From: Flavobacteriales bacterium UBA6051
GTDB lineage: Bacteria > Bacteroidota > Bacteroidia > Flavobacteriales_D > Crocinitomicaceae
NCBI GenBank assembly: GCA_002427735.1
Contig: DIYP01000005.1
Coordinates: 62,001-126,000, forward strand
Direction of reading: 5' to 3'
DNA length: 64,000 bases
The notes under the pieces were generated by a model. The model saw nothing but the letters and a program-made list of their open reading frames with translations, did not search any database and had not been told where the DNA came from. Positions 9,614 to 18,339 of this stretch are shown piece after piece (position 1 is the first letter of the stretch; every line of letters starts with the position of its first letter). The position numbers and the translations under genes are program-made.

Positions 9614-10406
9614 AGCTTTCTGGAATTACAAAGTGTATTTGCGTTGGTTCATTGACACGTGTCTTGCGGTAATCGAAATTAACTTCTATGACCTGTTTTG
9701 GTGTATAGATAGTTACATCAACAAGCTTAGGGAGCATGTATCCATTGATCAGCTCGCGTTCGACATAATCAATTTGAATCATTGTTGAGTCTTCTGGACT
9801 AATAATCTGCGTCGAAGCCAGATTACTCAAGTCTTTATTCAAATGATAATAGGTGATAATCTCTCGTTTATCCTTTCGCTCATTTCGCTTAATATCTCTT
9901 TTTTTATGAGAGCAGATGGTATATGCTGAGGGATCATTGACCCTGAAGTATTTTTCTTCCGGATTAAAACCTACTGGTTTACCAAACAACAACTCCTCCA
10001 CATTTTCATAGTCGAAATCAACACCAAATCGCTGTTTAAAGTAATTGAGGTCCTCTCCTATAAAACACTTATCACGCTTGTTAGATATTTTTACCGAATC
10101 AGGCGTAACTAAAGCATTTATGATCGGGATTCTGGCGTATGTGATTAATGCATTTACAGCACTATCATTGACCATTCTAACTGATGTCTTAAAGGAAACA
10201 TTCTGCGCAGAATCTTTATACTTTGTGGATACTTTGGAATAAAAGTAATCGAAGGAAACATTCGATAAGCTATCCAAAGCTGCCAGTAACTCTGTATCTT
10301 TTTGTTTCGGCAATTCTTCATCATCCAATGCATTACGCGCGCTCGAGCATGCCGTCAAAACAATCGCAATTACAAAGAGAAAACTGTATTTAATGAAGTG
10401 GCTCAT
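9597..10406 (-). CDS. DUF4292 lipoprotein
   Basis: Predicted lipoprotein of 269 residues. The signal peptide ends in a lipobox (VLTACSS), so the mature N-terminal Cys is about residue 20. The rest is beta-rich (for example VSFKTSVRMVNDSAVNALI and TIYTPKQVIEVNFDYRKTRV) and fits DUF4292, a Bacteroidota family related in fold to the LolA/LolB lipoprotein carriers. The Lol relationship is family knowledge and not visible as a motif here. It overlaps its neighbours by 17 bp at both ends (TPR lipoprotein upstream, EnvC-like gene downstream), an arrangement often seen in this phylum and suggesting a shared envelope role. Confidence 0.8.
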   Translation of the reverse strand: MSHFIKYSFLFVIAIVLTACSSARNALDDEELPKQKDTELLAALDSLSNVSFDYFYSKVSTKYKDSAQNVSFKTSVRMVNDSAVNALITYARIPIINALVTPDSVKISNKRDKCFIGEDLNYFKQRFGVDFDYENVEELLFGKPVGFNPEEKYFRVNDPSAYTICSHKKRDIKRNERKDKREIITYYHLNKDLSNLASTQIISPEDSTMIQIDYVERELINGYMLPKLVDVTIYTPKQVIEVNFDYRKTRVNEPTQIHFVIPESYEKCK

Positions 10407-12117
10407 AGAACTGTCGATCAGCTATTTTCTTATCTAAATTTTTATTTCTTGAGCCCATATCCTTGGCTTTCTTCCACCATGATATGGCTTCTTCTACATC
10501 GCCTAATTTAAAATGCGCATCCCCAAGATGATCCAAAACTAACACGTCCTGATTATTGAGACCAAATGCCTCTTTGAAAAGTTCCAACGCTTGATTGTAG
10601 TTTCCTTTTTGAAATAAAACCCAGCCATACGTGTCTTTAAATTGGGATTGTCCAGGAGCAGTATTTACCGCCTGTTTTGCTAATGATTCAGCCAATTCAA
10701 GATCAATTTTTGCCAGCGCGAGACGATAAGCAAAGTTGCTTTTTAACAGCATACTTTGAGGGTCAAGTTCAATGGCTTTTTGATACGCTTTTTTTCCTTC
10801 GCTATAATCCTTTAAACCAAAATGAGCTTCGCCCATTTGTCCAAAGAACTCTGCTTCCATGGGTTTATCATTGATGACCAGTTCACGACCAACTGATAAA
10901 ACATCAAGCGCCTCATCATGCTTTTGAAGCTGGTTGGCACTAACACCGTTTAACAAATAAACCGTTGTGATCGTTGGAAACAATTCCAGGCATTCTTTAC
11001 TATGATCATAAAGGGTTTCGAAGTCACCCGACTGATACTCCATGATCAACACCTGATTCCATATCGGGTACTTTGTTTTATCAAATTCAAGTGCTTTTGT
11101 GTAAGCTGCAAGCGCCTCTTCCTCTTTCTCAGCCCGCAACATATAATCTCCTTTAATGGAATAAGCCTTTGCATCGTTAGGATACGAATCAACAAGAATA
11201 TCAACCAATTCATACACTTGCGGATCAATCTTAAAGCTCGATTCCTGAATACTGAGAAGCACGTTCATTTTTGTATCCAGATTTACACCTTCACCGAGAA
11301 ATGCTTTCTTCAGCGCAGCATATGATTTTTGCTGATCCCCTTTTTGACGATAAACATCCGCCAACGCCAAGTGAGCACGACCGTTATTTGGATCATTCGC
11401 AACCAGTTCCTCTAACATACTGATCGCTTTTTCTTCATCCCCAGACTGAAAATAATGATCTACCAAAGTTGCTAATAGCTGCAGGCTTTCCGGATAAACT
11501 TTTCGTGCAATGTCAATCTCTTCCAACGCCTTGTCCGTTTCTTTTATTTGCATGTACAGCGCATATTTTTGAATGGACAACTCAGGATTTACACCCACTT
11601 GATCTTCTGTTTTGTTCAGCGCCTCAATAGCTCCAGGGTAGTCACCTGCCTCTTGCAATGCACCGGCGTAACCATACTGCCAATCGACATTCCTTGGTTC
11701 AATGTCTACGAGTATCTTGAAGTTTTCTACAGATTTATCAAAGTTTTTCTGCTCATAGTACATATAGGCCAACTCCTGAATATACCAGGTGTTACCAGGA
11801 TCAATTTCCGCTGCTTTCAGAATGTACTCAGCTGATTTTTCAGTATCTCCTTGTAGTAGCGACAATTGGGAGAGTGCGTAATAAACAGCATCATCATCTT
11901 GGCGAATCAGCAGGCATTCTTCGAACTTCTGGATAGCCTCATCCATTCGTCCCTTTGCCTTTAGGCGCAGCCCTTCATGGAATTTTTCGATGTACGGATA
12001 ATCTGTCGCACTAACTTTACCACTGGATTGATTCGCCTGTGTTGCTGACTTCGGTGTGCCGCATGCAGCCACCAATAATCCAATGGCCAAACTATATATA
12101 ATTCTCTTACTCATCAA
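10390..12117 (-). CDS. TPR-repeat lipoprotein
   Basis: Lipoprotein of 575 residues. The signal peptide ends LVAACGTP, with Cys about residue 19. Nearly all of the mature protein consists of tetratricopeptide repeats (about 12-14 units, for example PRNVDWQYGYAGALQEAGDY and NNGRAHLALADVYRQKGD), forming a superhelical protein-binding scaffold. No enzymatic domain is seen. It overlaps the nucleotidyltransferase gene by 11 bp and the DUF4292 gene by 17 bp, so it is translated as part of the operon. A scaffold at the inner face of the outer membrane is plausible, but its partner is unknown. Confidence 0.85.
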   Translation of the reverse strand: MMSKRIIYSLAIGLLVAACGTPKSATQANQSSGKVSATDYPYIEKFHEGLRLKAKGRMDEAIQKFEECLLIRQDDDAVYYALSQLSLLQGDTEKSAEYILKAAEIDPGNTWYIQELAYMYYEQKNFDKSVENFKILVDIEPRNVDWQYGYAGALQEAGDYPGAIEALNKTEDQVGVNPELSIQKYALYMQIKETDKALEEIDIARKVYPESLQLLATLVDHYFQSGDEEKAISMLEELVANDPNNGRAHLALADVYRQKGDQQKSYAALKKAFLGEGVNLDTKMNVLLSIQESSFKIDPQVYELVDILVDSYPNDAKAYSIKGDYMLRAEKEEEALAAYTKALEFDKTKYPIWNQVLIMEYQSGDFETLYDHSKECLELFPTITTVYLLNGVSANQLQKHDEALDVLSVGRELVINDKPMEAEFFGQMGEAHFGLKDYSEGKKAYQKAIELDPQSMLLKSNFAYRLALAKIDLELAESLAKQAVNTAPGQSQFKDTYGWVLFQKGNYNQALELFKEAFGLNNQDVLVLDHLGDAHFKLGDVEEAISWWKKAKDMGSRNKNLDKKIADRQFYEPLH

Positions 12118-13126
12118 TTGATGTATAATCTCCTAAGCTCAAATCCCGCGCCAAACCATTGTACTTCGCATTCGACCCAATCATGGAATTTTCAAGAACA
12201 GCATTTGTGATTTCAGTAGAATGCTGGATGATTGAATTAGAGATCACACTACTTCTAATTTTGGTTCCGGCTCCAATTGAAGCATAGGGTCCAACGATAG
12301 CATTCTCCAACTCCACCCCTTCACCGATAAAGCACGGTTCAATAATTACAGAATCATTTTGAACAACCGAAGAAGCTATTGTAGTTCGGCCCTTTGCTTG
12401 TTCATTCTTCAATACTTGCTGATTAGTTTCAACGGTAACCTTTTTATTACCGCAGTCCATCCATTGATCAACCTGACCCGTTTTGAATACCTTCCCTTTT
12501 GCCATCATACCTTTGATACCATCATTGATCTGATATTCTCCGCCGTTGATAATGTTATTATCCAACACATTTTGCAGTTCCGCCTTAAGTTCACCCACCT
12601 CCTTGAAATAGTAGATTCCTATTACTGCAAGATCACTTACAAACTGAGCAGGTTTCTCTACTAATTCAATAATCTCATGGCGCTCATTAAGTTTTACTAC
12701 ACCGTAGGCTTCCGGGCGTTCAACTTGTTTTACCCAAATCACAGCGTCAGCTGCTGGGTCCAATTGAAACTCCGCTTGTATCAGCGTATCGGCATATGCA
12801 ATCACCGCCGGTCCGGACAATGATTCCTTTGCACACATAATCGCATGACCCGTACCCAATGGTTCATCTTGGCGATAGATGGATGCTTTGGCACCAAGTC
12901 CTGTAGCAAGTTCTGTTAGGCTTTCTACTACATCATCTCCAAAAAAAGCGGGGTCTCCCAGTATGAAAGCTACTTCTTCGATTGGCTCAGCTACTACTTC
13001 CGCAATATCTCTCACCAGTCGATGTACAATAGGCTGACCTGCAACGGGTACTAATGGTTTCGGAACTGTCAATGTATGTGGTCTCAAGCGGCTACCTCGG
13101 CCTGCCATTGGAACTATAATCTTCAT
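12107..13126 (-). CDS. Sugar-phosphate nucleotidyltransferase
   Basis: Cytoplasmic enzyme of 339 residues that would join a sugar 1-phosphate to a nucleoside triphosphate to make an activated sugar. The NTP_transferase domain (about 1-235) starts with MKIIVPMAGRGSRLRPHT and KPLVPVAGQP, the nucleotide-binding signature (GxGxRLxPhT...PKP). The second Asp region is YADTLIQAEF, and VEKPAQF is also typical. The C-terminal part (about 250-335) has hexapeptide-like repeats (IGEGVELENAIVGPYASIGA) of a left-handed beta helix. The specificity (glucose, mannose or another sugar) is not clear. It lies 17 bp after dut in the same operon. Confidence 0.87.
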   Translation of the reverse strand: MKIIVPMAGRGSRLRPHTLTVPKPLVPVAGQPIVHRLVRDIAEVVAEPIEEVAFILGDPAFFGDDVVESLTELATGLGAKASIYRQDEPLGTGHAIMCAKESLSGPAVIAYADTLIQAEFQLDPAADAVIWVKQVERPEAYGVVKLNERHEIIELVEKPAQFVSDLAVIGIYYFKEVGELKAELQNVLDNNIINGGEYQINDGIKGMMAKGKVFKTGQVDQWMDCGNKKVTVETNQQVLKNEQAKGRTTIASSVVQNDSVIIEPCFIGEGVELENAIVGPYASIGAGTKIRSSVISNSIIQHSTEITNAVLENSMIGSNAKYNGLARDLSLGDYTSIDE

Positions 13127-13143
13127 AATCTCTTTTTATGGTG

Positions 13144-13578
13144 TTACTTTACACCTGTACTACCAAATCCTCCAGCACCTCTGTCTGTATTTGACAACTC
13201 TACCGCTTCTTCCCAGGCTGCTTGCTCAACCTTGGCAAAAACCAGTTGCGCTATTCGCTCCCCATCTTCAATGATGAAAGACTCATTCGATAGATTAATT
13301 AAAATCACACCAACCTCTCCACGATAATCTGCATCAATTGTTCCCGGAGCATTCAAGACACTTATTCCTTTCTTTAGGGCCAATCCACTTCGCGGTCGTA
13401 CCTGACATTCATAACCAACAGGAATTTCCATAAAAAGCCCTGTTTTCACTAAAGTTCTTTCGAGTGGCTTTAATTCGATTGGTGCATCGATATTTGCACG
13501 TACGTCAAGTCCTGCCGAAGCTTCTGTCTCGTAAGAAGGAAGTGCATGTTTTGATTGATTAATAACTTTAACTTGCAT
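13144..13578 (-). CDS. dut: dUTP diphosphatase
   Basis: Trimeric dUTPase of 144 residues that hydrolyses dUTP to dUMP and pyrophosphate, keeping uracil out of DNA and feeding dTMP synthesis. All five family motifs are present: AGLDVRA (22-28), PRSGLA (62-67), GTIDADYRGEVGVILIN (79-95, with the catalytic Asp82), ERIAQLVF (107-114) and the glycine-rich C-terminal arm RGAGGFGSTG (133-142). The length is normal. It lies between a flippase gene and a sugar nucleotidyltransferase gene in the minus-strand operon, a position that looks conserved in related genomes but has no obvious functional reason. Confidence 0.96.
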   Translation of the reverse strand: MQVKVINQSKHALPSYETEASAGLDVRANIDAPIELKPLERTLVKTGLFMEIPVGYECQVRPRSGLALKKGISVLNAPGTIDADYRGEVGVILINLSNESFIIEDGERIAQLVFAKVEQAAWEEAVELSNTDRGAGGFGSTGVK

Positions 13579-13655
13579 GCTGTGTTTTAAGCTATCAAAA
13601 TTAACGAAAATCGTTGCGTATCAGAAGTGAAAAACAGCCGTTTCGCGAGAAGTTA

Positions 13656-15131
13656 CTAACGGTCGCTGGTTAATTGTTTCGAAGGCGAGGGCTTTTCAAT
13701 GAACCATACTATGAATGCATAAAACGCGATAAGTGCATTATGGAAAAAGAACTTTTTCCATGAAAAGATTCCTGGATCAAGATTCACAAAGAACGCTACA
13801 AGGAACAGAAAAATCGCCAATCCAAAGTAGAGTCCAAACTTTCTGAGGTTGTAATCAATCCGGTAGTATTTCTGCCCCAGTAGATAAGATGCTACCATTT
13901 GCGCTCCATAAACGATCAATGTGGCCCACGCGGCCGCCCAATAGCTGTAGTAAGGAATAAAGAGGAGGTTGATAAGTATTGTAATTGTCGCTCCGCCAAT
14001 GGCGATATACGCACCAAATTTCGTTTGTCCACTTAGCTTATACCAAATGGACTGATTGAAATAAATCCCCAAAAAGACATTGGCAATAAGTAAGATCGGT
14101 ACAACACCAAGTCCCTCCCAATAGGCTTCATTTCGGATAAAGTGCTTAAAAATATCAATGTTCAATGCCACTCCAAGAAACACGATGCAAACTGCCGCAA
14201 TGAAATAATTCATGATTTTCACATACAGCTTATTTCTATCCTCCCCCTTCGAATGGGAGAAGAAAAATGGCTCGGCAGCATACCGGTATGCCTGTAGAAA
14301 AATAGTCACAATCATTGCCAACTTATAACATGCGCTATATATACCGAGTTCAGCCAACGACTTATCAAGCGAATACCCTCCTCGATTGTGCAATACATGC
14401 TTCAGCATTACCCGATCTAATGTTTCATTGATGATTCCTGCAAAACCGGCAATAACGAGGGGCAAGGCGTACTTAAGCATTTCTCGGGCCAGCTCTTTGT
14501 TGTATGCCCACTTTATGCGTAAAAAGTCTTCATAGGTCCCAAGAATCTTTATGGCAGAAGAAAGCAAATTAGCAATGAGAATAAACAAAACGCCTTCTTC
14601 GGGACGATCTTTATCGAAAACTACCAAGAGGAAAAATAAGTTGAGCCCAATATTGACCAGAATCGCAGAGAAGTGAATAATTGAAAATTTACGTGCATTC
14701 TGCTCAGATCTTAGTTTTGCCATTGGCAATGCAGTGATCGCATCGATGGCAACAATGACCCCCAGAAGAATAATGTACTCATTATGATCTGGATAAGACA
14801 TTGCATTGGCCAGGCTCTGATTGAACAGAAGCAATACCAGAAGAAAAATGACATTAAAGCCTATGACGGTGAGAAAACTATTGGCAAAGACCTCTTTTTT
14901 ATTCTCTTTATCATTGAAGAATTTAAAATAAGAGGTCTCCATTCCAAAGGTCAACAGCACCATCAAAAATGCCACCACCGCGTACAACTCAGACACGACT
15001 CCGTAATCTGCCGGATTGGCAAATGCCTTCGTGTAAAGAGGAACGAGAAAATAATTGAGCAGCCTACCTACAATTGTTGGTAAACCATAAATGGCCGTTT
15101 GGCCCAATAAGCTTTTCAGCGGATTACTCAA
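13656..15131 (-). CDS. Lipopolysaccharide/polysaccharide flippase-like protein
   Basis: Polytopic membrane protein of 491 residues with about 14 helices. The N-terminus (GRLLNYFLVPLYTKAFANPA) is characteristic of the polysaccharide biosynthesis / MurJ-like MATE superfamily of lipid-linked glycan flippases. The start at 15131 lies next to the stop of the enoyl-CoA hydratase gene (1-bp gap), so it is the second gene of the operon. It is a distant relative of the flippase at 1952-3406. The conserved neighbourhood with dut, the TPR protein and EnvC suggests a core envelope role rather than a strain-specific capsule. Confidence 0.85.
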   Translation of the reverse strand: MSNPLKSLLGQTAIYGLPTIVGRLLNYFLVPLYTKAFANPADYGVVSELYAVVAFLMVLLTFGMETSYFKFFNDKENKKEVFANSFLTVIGFNVIFLLVLLLFNQSLANAMSYPDHNEYIILLGVIVAIDAITALPMAKLRSEQNARKFSIIHFSAILVNIGLNLFFLLVVFDKDRPEEGVLFILIANLLSSAIKILGTYEDFLRIKWAYNKELAREMLKYALPLVIAGFAGIINETLDRVMLKHVLHNRGGYSLDKSLAELGIYSACYKLAMIVTIFLQAYRYAAEPFFFSHSKGEDRNKLYVKIMNYFIAAVCIVFLGVALNIDIFKHFIRNEAYWEGLGVVPILLIANVFLGIYFNQSIWYKLSGQTKFGAYIAIGGATITILINLLFIPYYSYWAAAWATLIVYGAQMVASYLLGQKYYRIDYNLRKFGLYFGLAIFLFLVAFFVNLDPGIFSWKKFFFHNALIAFYAFIVWFIEKPSPSKQLTSDR

Positions 15132-15132
15132 A

Positions 15133-15909
15133 CTAGCTTCTGAAATTAGCCTTACGCTTCTCTAAAAACGCAGTTGTCCCTTCTTTGAAATCAGCTGTCC
15201 CAAAACACTTTCCGAACTCTTCGATTTCCACATCGTATCCATTTACTCCATCTTCAAAACCAGCATTGACAGCACGAATTGCAGATGCAATTGCAGATGC
15301 CGAATTGTTCAATATTTTAGCAGCAATTTCCTCAGCCTTATTGATCAGTTCTTCTTGCTCAACAACATAATTGACCAACCCCCATTTTAGTGCTTCTTCA
15401 GCCTTCATCATTCCTGCTGTAAAAACAAGTTCATTGGCCTTTCCGCGACCTACGAGTTGTGCCAATCGCTGTGTTCCTCCATAACCAGGAATAACACCCA
15501 AACTAACCTCAGGTAATCCCATCCGGGCATTTGAGGAAGCGACTCTTATGTGAGCACACATGGCCAATTCTAAACCTCCGCCTAATGCGAAGCCATTTAC
15601 AGCTGCTATTACTGGTGTCGACAAATTTTCTACAAAACTGAACAACGTCTTTTGACCATTCATGGCTAGCTCACCGCCTTGCGCAATTGAAAAATCGGCA
15701 AACTCCTTGATATCAGCCCCTGCTACGAAGGATTTTTCACCAGAACCAGTAAGAATGATCACACCAACTCCACTATCTTCATCGCCTGATTTCAAGGCTT
15801 CATGCAATTCCTGAATCGTCTCTTTGTTGAGGGCGTTCAATTGATTTGGACGATTAATAGTAATCGTTAAAACGTGTCCCTTATTCTCTGTTAATATGTT
15901 GTTGTACAT
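15133..15909 (-). CDS. Enoyl-CoA hydratase/isomerase (crotonase family)
   Basis: Crotonase-fold enzyme of 258 residues, adding water to trans-2-enoyl-CoA in fatty-acid beta-oxidation or related acyl-CoA chemistry. The CoA-binding/oxyanion segment FVAGADIKEF (61-70) and GFALGGGLELAM (107-118) are present. Both glutamates needed for hydratase activity are conserved: E114 in GGLELAM and E134 in LPEVSLG. IPGYGGTQRL (140-149) is also typical. It is the first gene of the seven-gene minus-strand operon. The leader on the minus strand (about 15910-15985) contains a TATATTTA sequence that could serve as the -7 element. Confidence 0.93.
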   Translation of the reverse strand: MYNNILTENKGHVLTITINRPNQLNALNKETIQELHEALKSGDEDSGVGVIILTGSGEKSFVAGADIKEFADFSIAQGGELAMNGQKTLFSFVENLSTPVIAAVNGFALGGGLELAMCAHIRVASSNARMGLPEVSLGVIPGYGGTQRLAQLVGRGKANELVFTAGMMKAEEALKWGLVNYVVEQEELINKAEEIAAKILNNSASAIASAIRAVNAGFEDGVNGYDVEIEEFGKCFGTADFKEGTTAFLEKRKANFRS

Positions 15910-15985
15910 TTTCTTAAGTTCTTTTGGAGGTAAATATACTGTTTAGTATCGGAGTCCCGATTCAGACAATTTAAAGATATCAAGA

Positions 15986-17770
15986 TTGAAAAATGGAAAT
16001 CTGCTATTTTCATATCTTCGCGCTATACCCAAAAGTGTGCGAGATCTGACCAAATTGTTAAAGAACCCTCTGATTCTGTTCGGAATTATAATGATTTCTT
16101 ACAGTTTTTATTCTACTTTCTCGTCTGAACTCAATTATGTAATACGATCTGATGGTCGCGGATATTATGCCTATCTACCAGCTTTAATCATTTTTAACGA
16201 TTCAAGTTTCCAATCAGCAACTCAAGCAGAAAACGAATACCATGGAAAGGAATTAAACCCATTACACCTCATTAAATCTCAAGATGGAGGGATTCATAAT
16301 AAATACTTTCCCGGGGTAGCGGTTCTGCAATCGCCGTTTTTTCTTTTAGCTACAGCTGTCTCGTGGTTAGCAGGACAACCAGTAGACGGATATTCAGATA
16401 TTTATAGCGGCTTCTTTTATTTCGGAAGCCTTGTTTATGCGTTGCTTGGTTTGTGGCTTTTTTCAAAAGTCTTATTCCGATTATTCCCGGATTATCGTGA
16501 TCAAATCCGATGGCTAGTTCCATTGCTTTATATGGCAACACCTCTCTTTCATTATTCGGTGCACACACCGAGTTTTGGTCATCTTTATTCTTTCTTTCTT
16601 TTCTCTTGGTTTTCACTGACCGTGCTTCAATTAAAAGAGCATTTTACGCACATCCGTTTACTTCGACTTGGTGCAATCTTCGGACTAATTATCTTGATTC
16701 GCCCAACCAATGCACTTATCTTACTTTCTCTACCTCTTTTACTTGGTAGTTTTGATCAGTTAAAACACTTCTTAACAAGACTTTGGAGTAAATCAATCCT
16801 GCATGGAATAGTTGGATTTTTCGCAATATTCAGTTTATTGTTACTTATATGGAAGTGGGAATCGGGCGACTGGATTGTCTGGTCATATAGCGGTGAAGGG
16901 TTTACTTTCTGGCGACCACACTTAATTAGTAATCTTTTTAGTTATCGCATCGGGATATTCGTTCACACTCCAGTACTCATACTGATGGTGATCGCTTGTC
17001 TTTTCTTGGTAAAAAAAGCTCCGTTTCAAACTACTTTCTGGTTCGTTTATTTTTTATTGAACGCCTGGGTCATTTCATCATGGTGGTGCTGGGACTACGA
17101 ATCTCCGTTTGGAAATCGTCCATTTACGGAACATTTTATATTTCTCTGTATCCCGCTCGTTCCATTCCTCTCAAAAAAACGTGTGTTCGCCCTTTCATCA
17201 TTGATATTATTTGCCTCTATCGGCATACTTCGACTTTGGTCCTTCAGTAGCGGATATATGACTAATCAGCGTTTTACTTCTTCGAACTACTTTAGCAGTT
17301 TAATGGTATGGAAGTCTGAGAATTTCGATCGGTGGAACTATACGCTTTCCTGCAAGCCTTTTGGAGAATGTGTTGAATCAGCTGTGCTACTCAAAAAGGG
17401 AAATGACGTACTTCATTTTGATGACGAGTTCATTTTAACTGTATCTACAAATTTGCCCAAACCGCGTACAAACGAGCGTTACTATTATGAAGTATCGCTT
17501 AACAAACAAGTGATTGAGACCCCAATCTCTGACATTTTCCTTGTCGTTGATGCTTTCGAAGAAAAGACAGGTAAGCGCTTTTATGCTTCGACCGAATTGT
17601 TCAATGATCGTTACGAGGGAGAAAAGGATTGGACATCACTGACTTTTCAGGGAACAATCCATGATAACTTTCAGGAATATGATTTTGTGAAAATCTATAT
17701 TTACAATCCTAAACATCGGAAACTAGCCTTGAAAAACGTGAAAATGACGCTTGGAAAATACAAGAGCTAA
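15986..17770 (+). CDS. Multi-pass membrane protein, GT-C-like topology
   Basis: Membrane protein of 594 residues with about 10-11 helices in the first 430 residues and a soluble, beta-rich C-terminal domain. The first extracytoplasmic loop has the acidic motif RSDGRGYYAYLP. Acidic residues in this loop are a hallmark of GT-C glycosyltransferases that use lipid-linked sugars, so a mannosyl- or arabinosyl-transferase-like role is possible but unproven. The only start that keeps the hydrophilic N-terminus is TTG at 15986; the first in-frame ATG lies about 35 codons later, just inside the first helix. Its 3' end overlaps the convergent hemJ by 4 bp. Confidence 0.7.
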   Translation: MKNGNLLFSYLRAIPKSVRDLTKLLKNPLILFGIIMISYSFYSTFSSELNYVIRSDGRGYYAYLPALIIFNDSSFQSATQAENEYHGKELNPLHLIKSQDGGIHNKYFPGVAVLQSPFFLLATAVSWLAGQPVDGYSDIYSGFFYFGSLVYALLGLWLFSKVLFRLFPDYRDQIRWLVPLLYMATPLFHYSVHTPSFGHLYSFFLFSWFSLTVLQLKEHFTHIRLLRLGAIFGLIILIRPTNALILLSLPLLLGSFDQLKHFLTRLWSKSILHGIVGFFAIFSLLLLIWKWESGDWIVWSYSGEGFTFWRPHLISNLFSYRIGIFVHTPVLILMVIACLFLVKKAPFQTTFWFVYFLLNAWVISSWWCWDYESPFGNRPFTEHFIFLCIPLVPFLSKKRVFALSSLILFASIGILRLWSFSSGYMTNQRFTSSNYFSSLMVWKSENFDRWNYTLSCKPFGECVESAVLLKKGNDVLHFDDEFILTVSTNLPKPRTNERYYYEVSLNKQVIETPISDIFLVVDAFEEKTGKRFYASTELFNDRYEGEKDWTSLTFQGTIHDNFQEYDFVKIYIYNPKHRKLALKNVKMTLGKYKS

Positions 17771-18303
17771 CCCTTGCGAATACGCTTGTATAATTTGATG
17801 AGTACCATCAGCCCTATTCCTACAGCAAAAAAGCCAACAGTTCCCCAAATCCAGTTAAGCTGATTCTTTAATGTTACGAGAAAAACAATGGCCACCAATG
17901 CAAGTGTTGCCAACTCGTTCCAGAGCCTTAAATGACCTGACTTCCATTTAAACACACCCCTTTTCATGTTGAACATGATCCGCTGACATCTAAAATGATA
18001 CACTAGAAGCAATGCAACAAAACCAAGTTTTATGTGCATCCAACCTGCAATTGCATAGTACCCCCAATTCAAAACAAGCATCCATGTCCCGAAGACAATT
18101 GTGAGAATCATGGCCGGAGTTGTGATAATCCACCACAAACGCTTTTCCATAATTTCAAACTGGTCAGAAAGGATTTTCTTTGCCTCACCTTCCCGTTGCT
18201 GCGCTTCTGTATGATAGATGAATAGGCGGACAATATAGAACAACCCCGCAAACCAACTTACGACAAAAATGATGTGAAGTGCCTTGACGGTATTGAAATC
18301 CAT
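17767..18303 (-). CDS. hemJ: Protoporphyrinogen IX oxidase HemJ (CopD-like)
   Basis: Small inner-membrane protein of 178 residues with four to five helices. The N-terminus (VKALHIIFVVSWFAGLFYI) with His10 is the hallmark of the HemJ/UPF0093 family, as are RLFIYHTEA, the RLWWIITTPAMI helix and the basic KLGFV segment. HemJ oxidises protoporphyrinogen IX to protoporphyrin IX in haem synthesis and is the common form of this enzyme in Bacteroidota that lack HemG/HemY. It is transcribed on the minus strand, 36 bp after the TPR/LuxR regulator gene, and could be part of the same transcript. Confidence 0.88.
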   Translation of the reverse strand: MDFNTVKALHIIFVVSWFAGLFYIVRLFIYHTEAQQREGEAKKILSDQFEIMEKRLWWIITTPAMILTIVFGTWMLVLNWGYYAIAGWMHIKLGFVALLLVYHFRCQRIMFNMKRGVFKWKSGHLRLWNELATLALVAIVFLVTLKNQLNWIWGTVGFFAVGIGLMVLIKLYKRIRKG

Positions 18304-18339
18304 AGTGCAAAGATAGTTATTTCACCATGGATAAATTAC

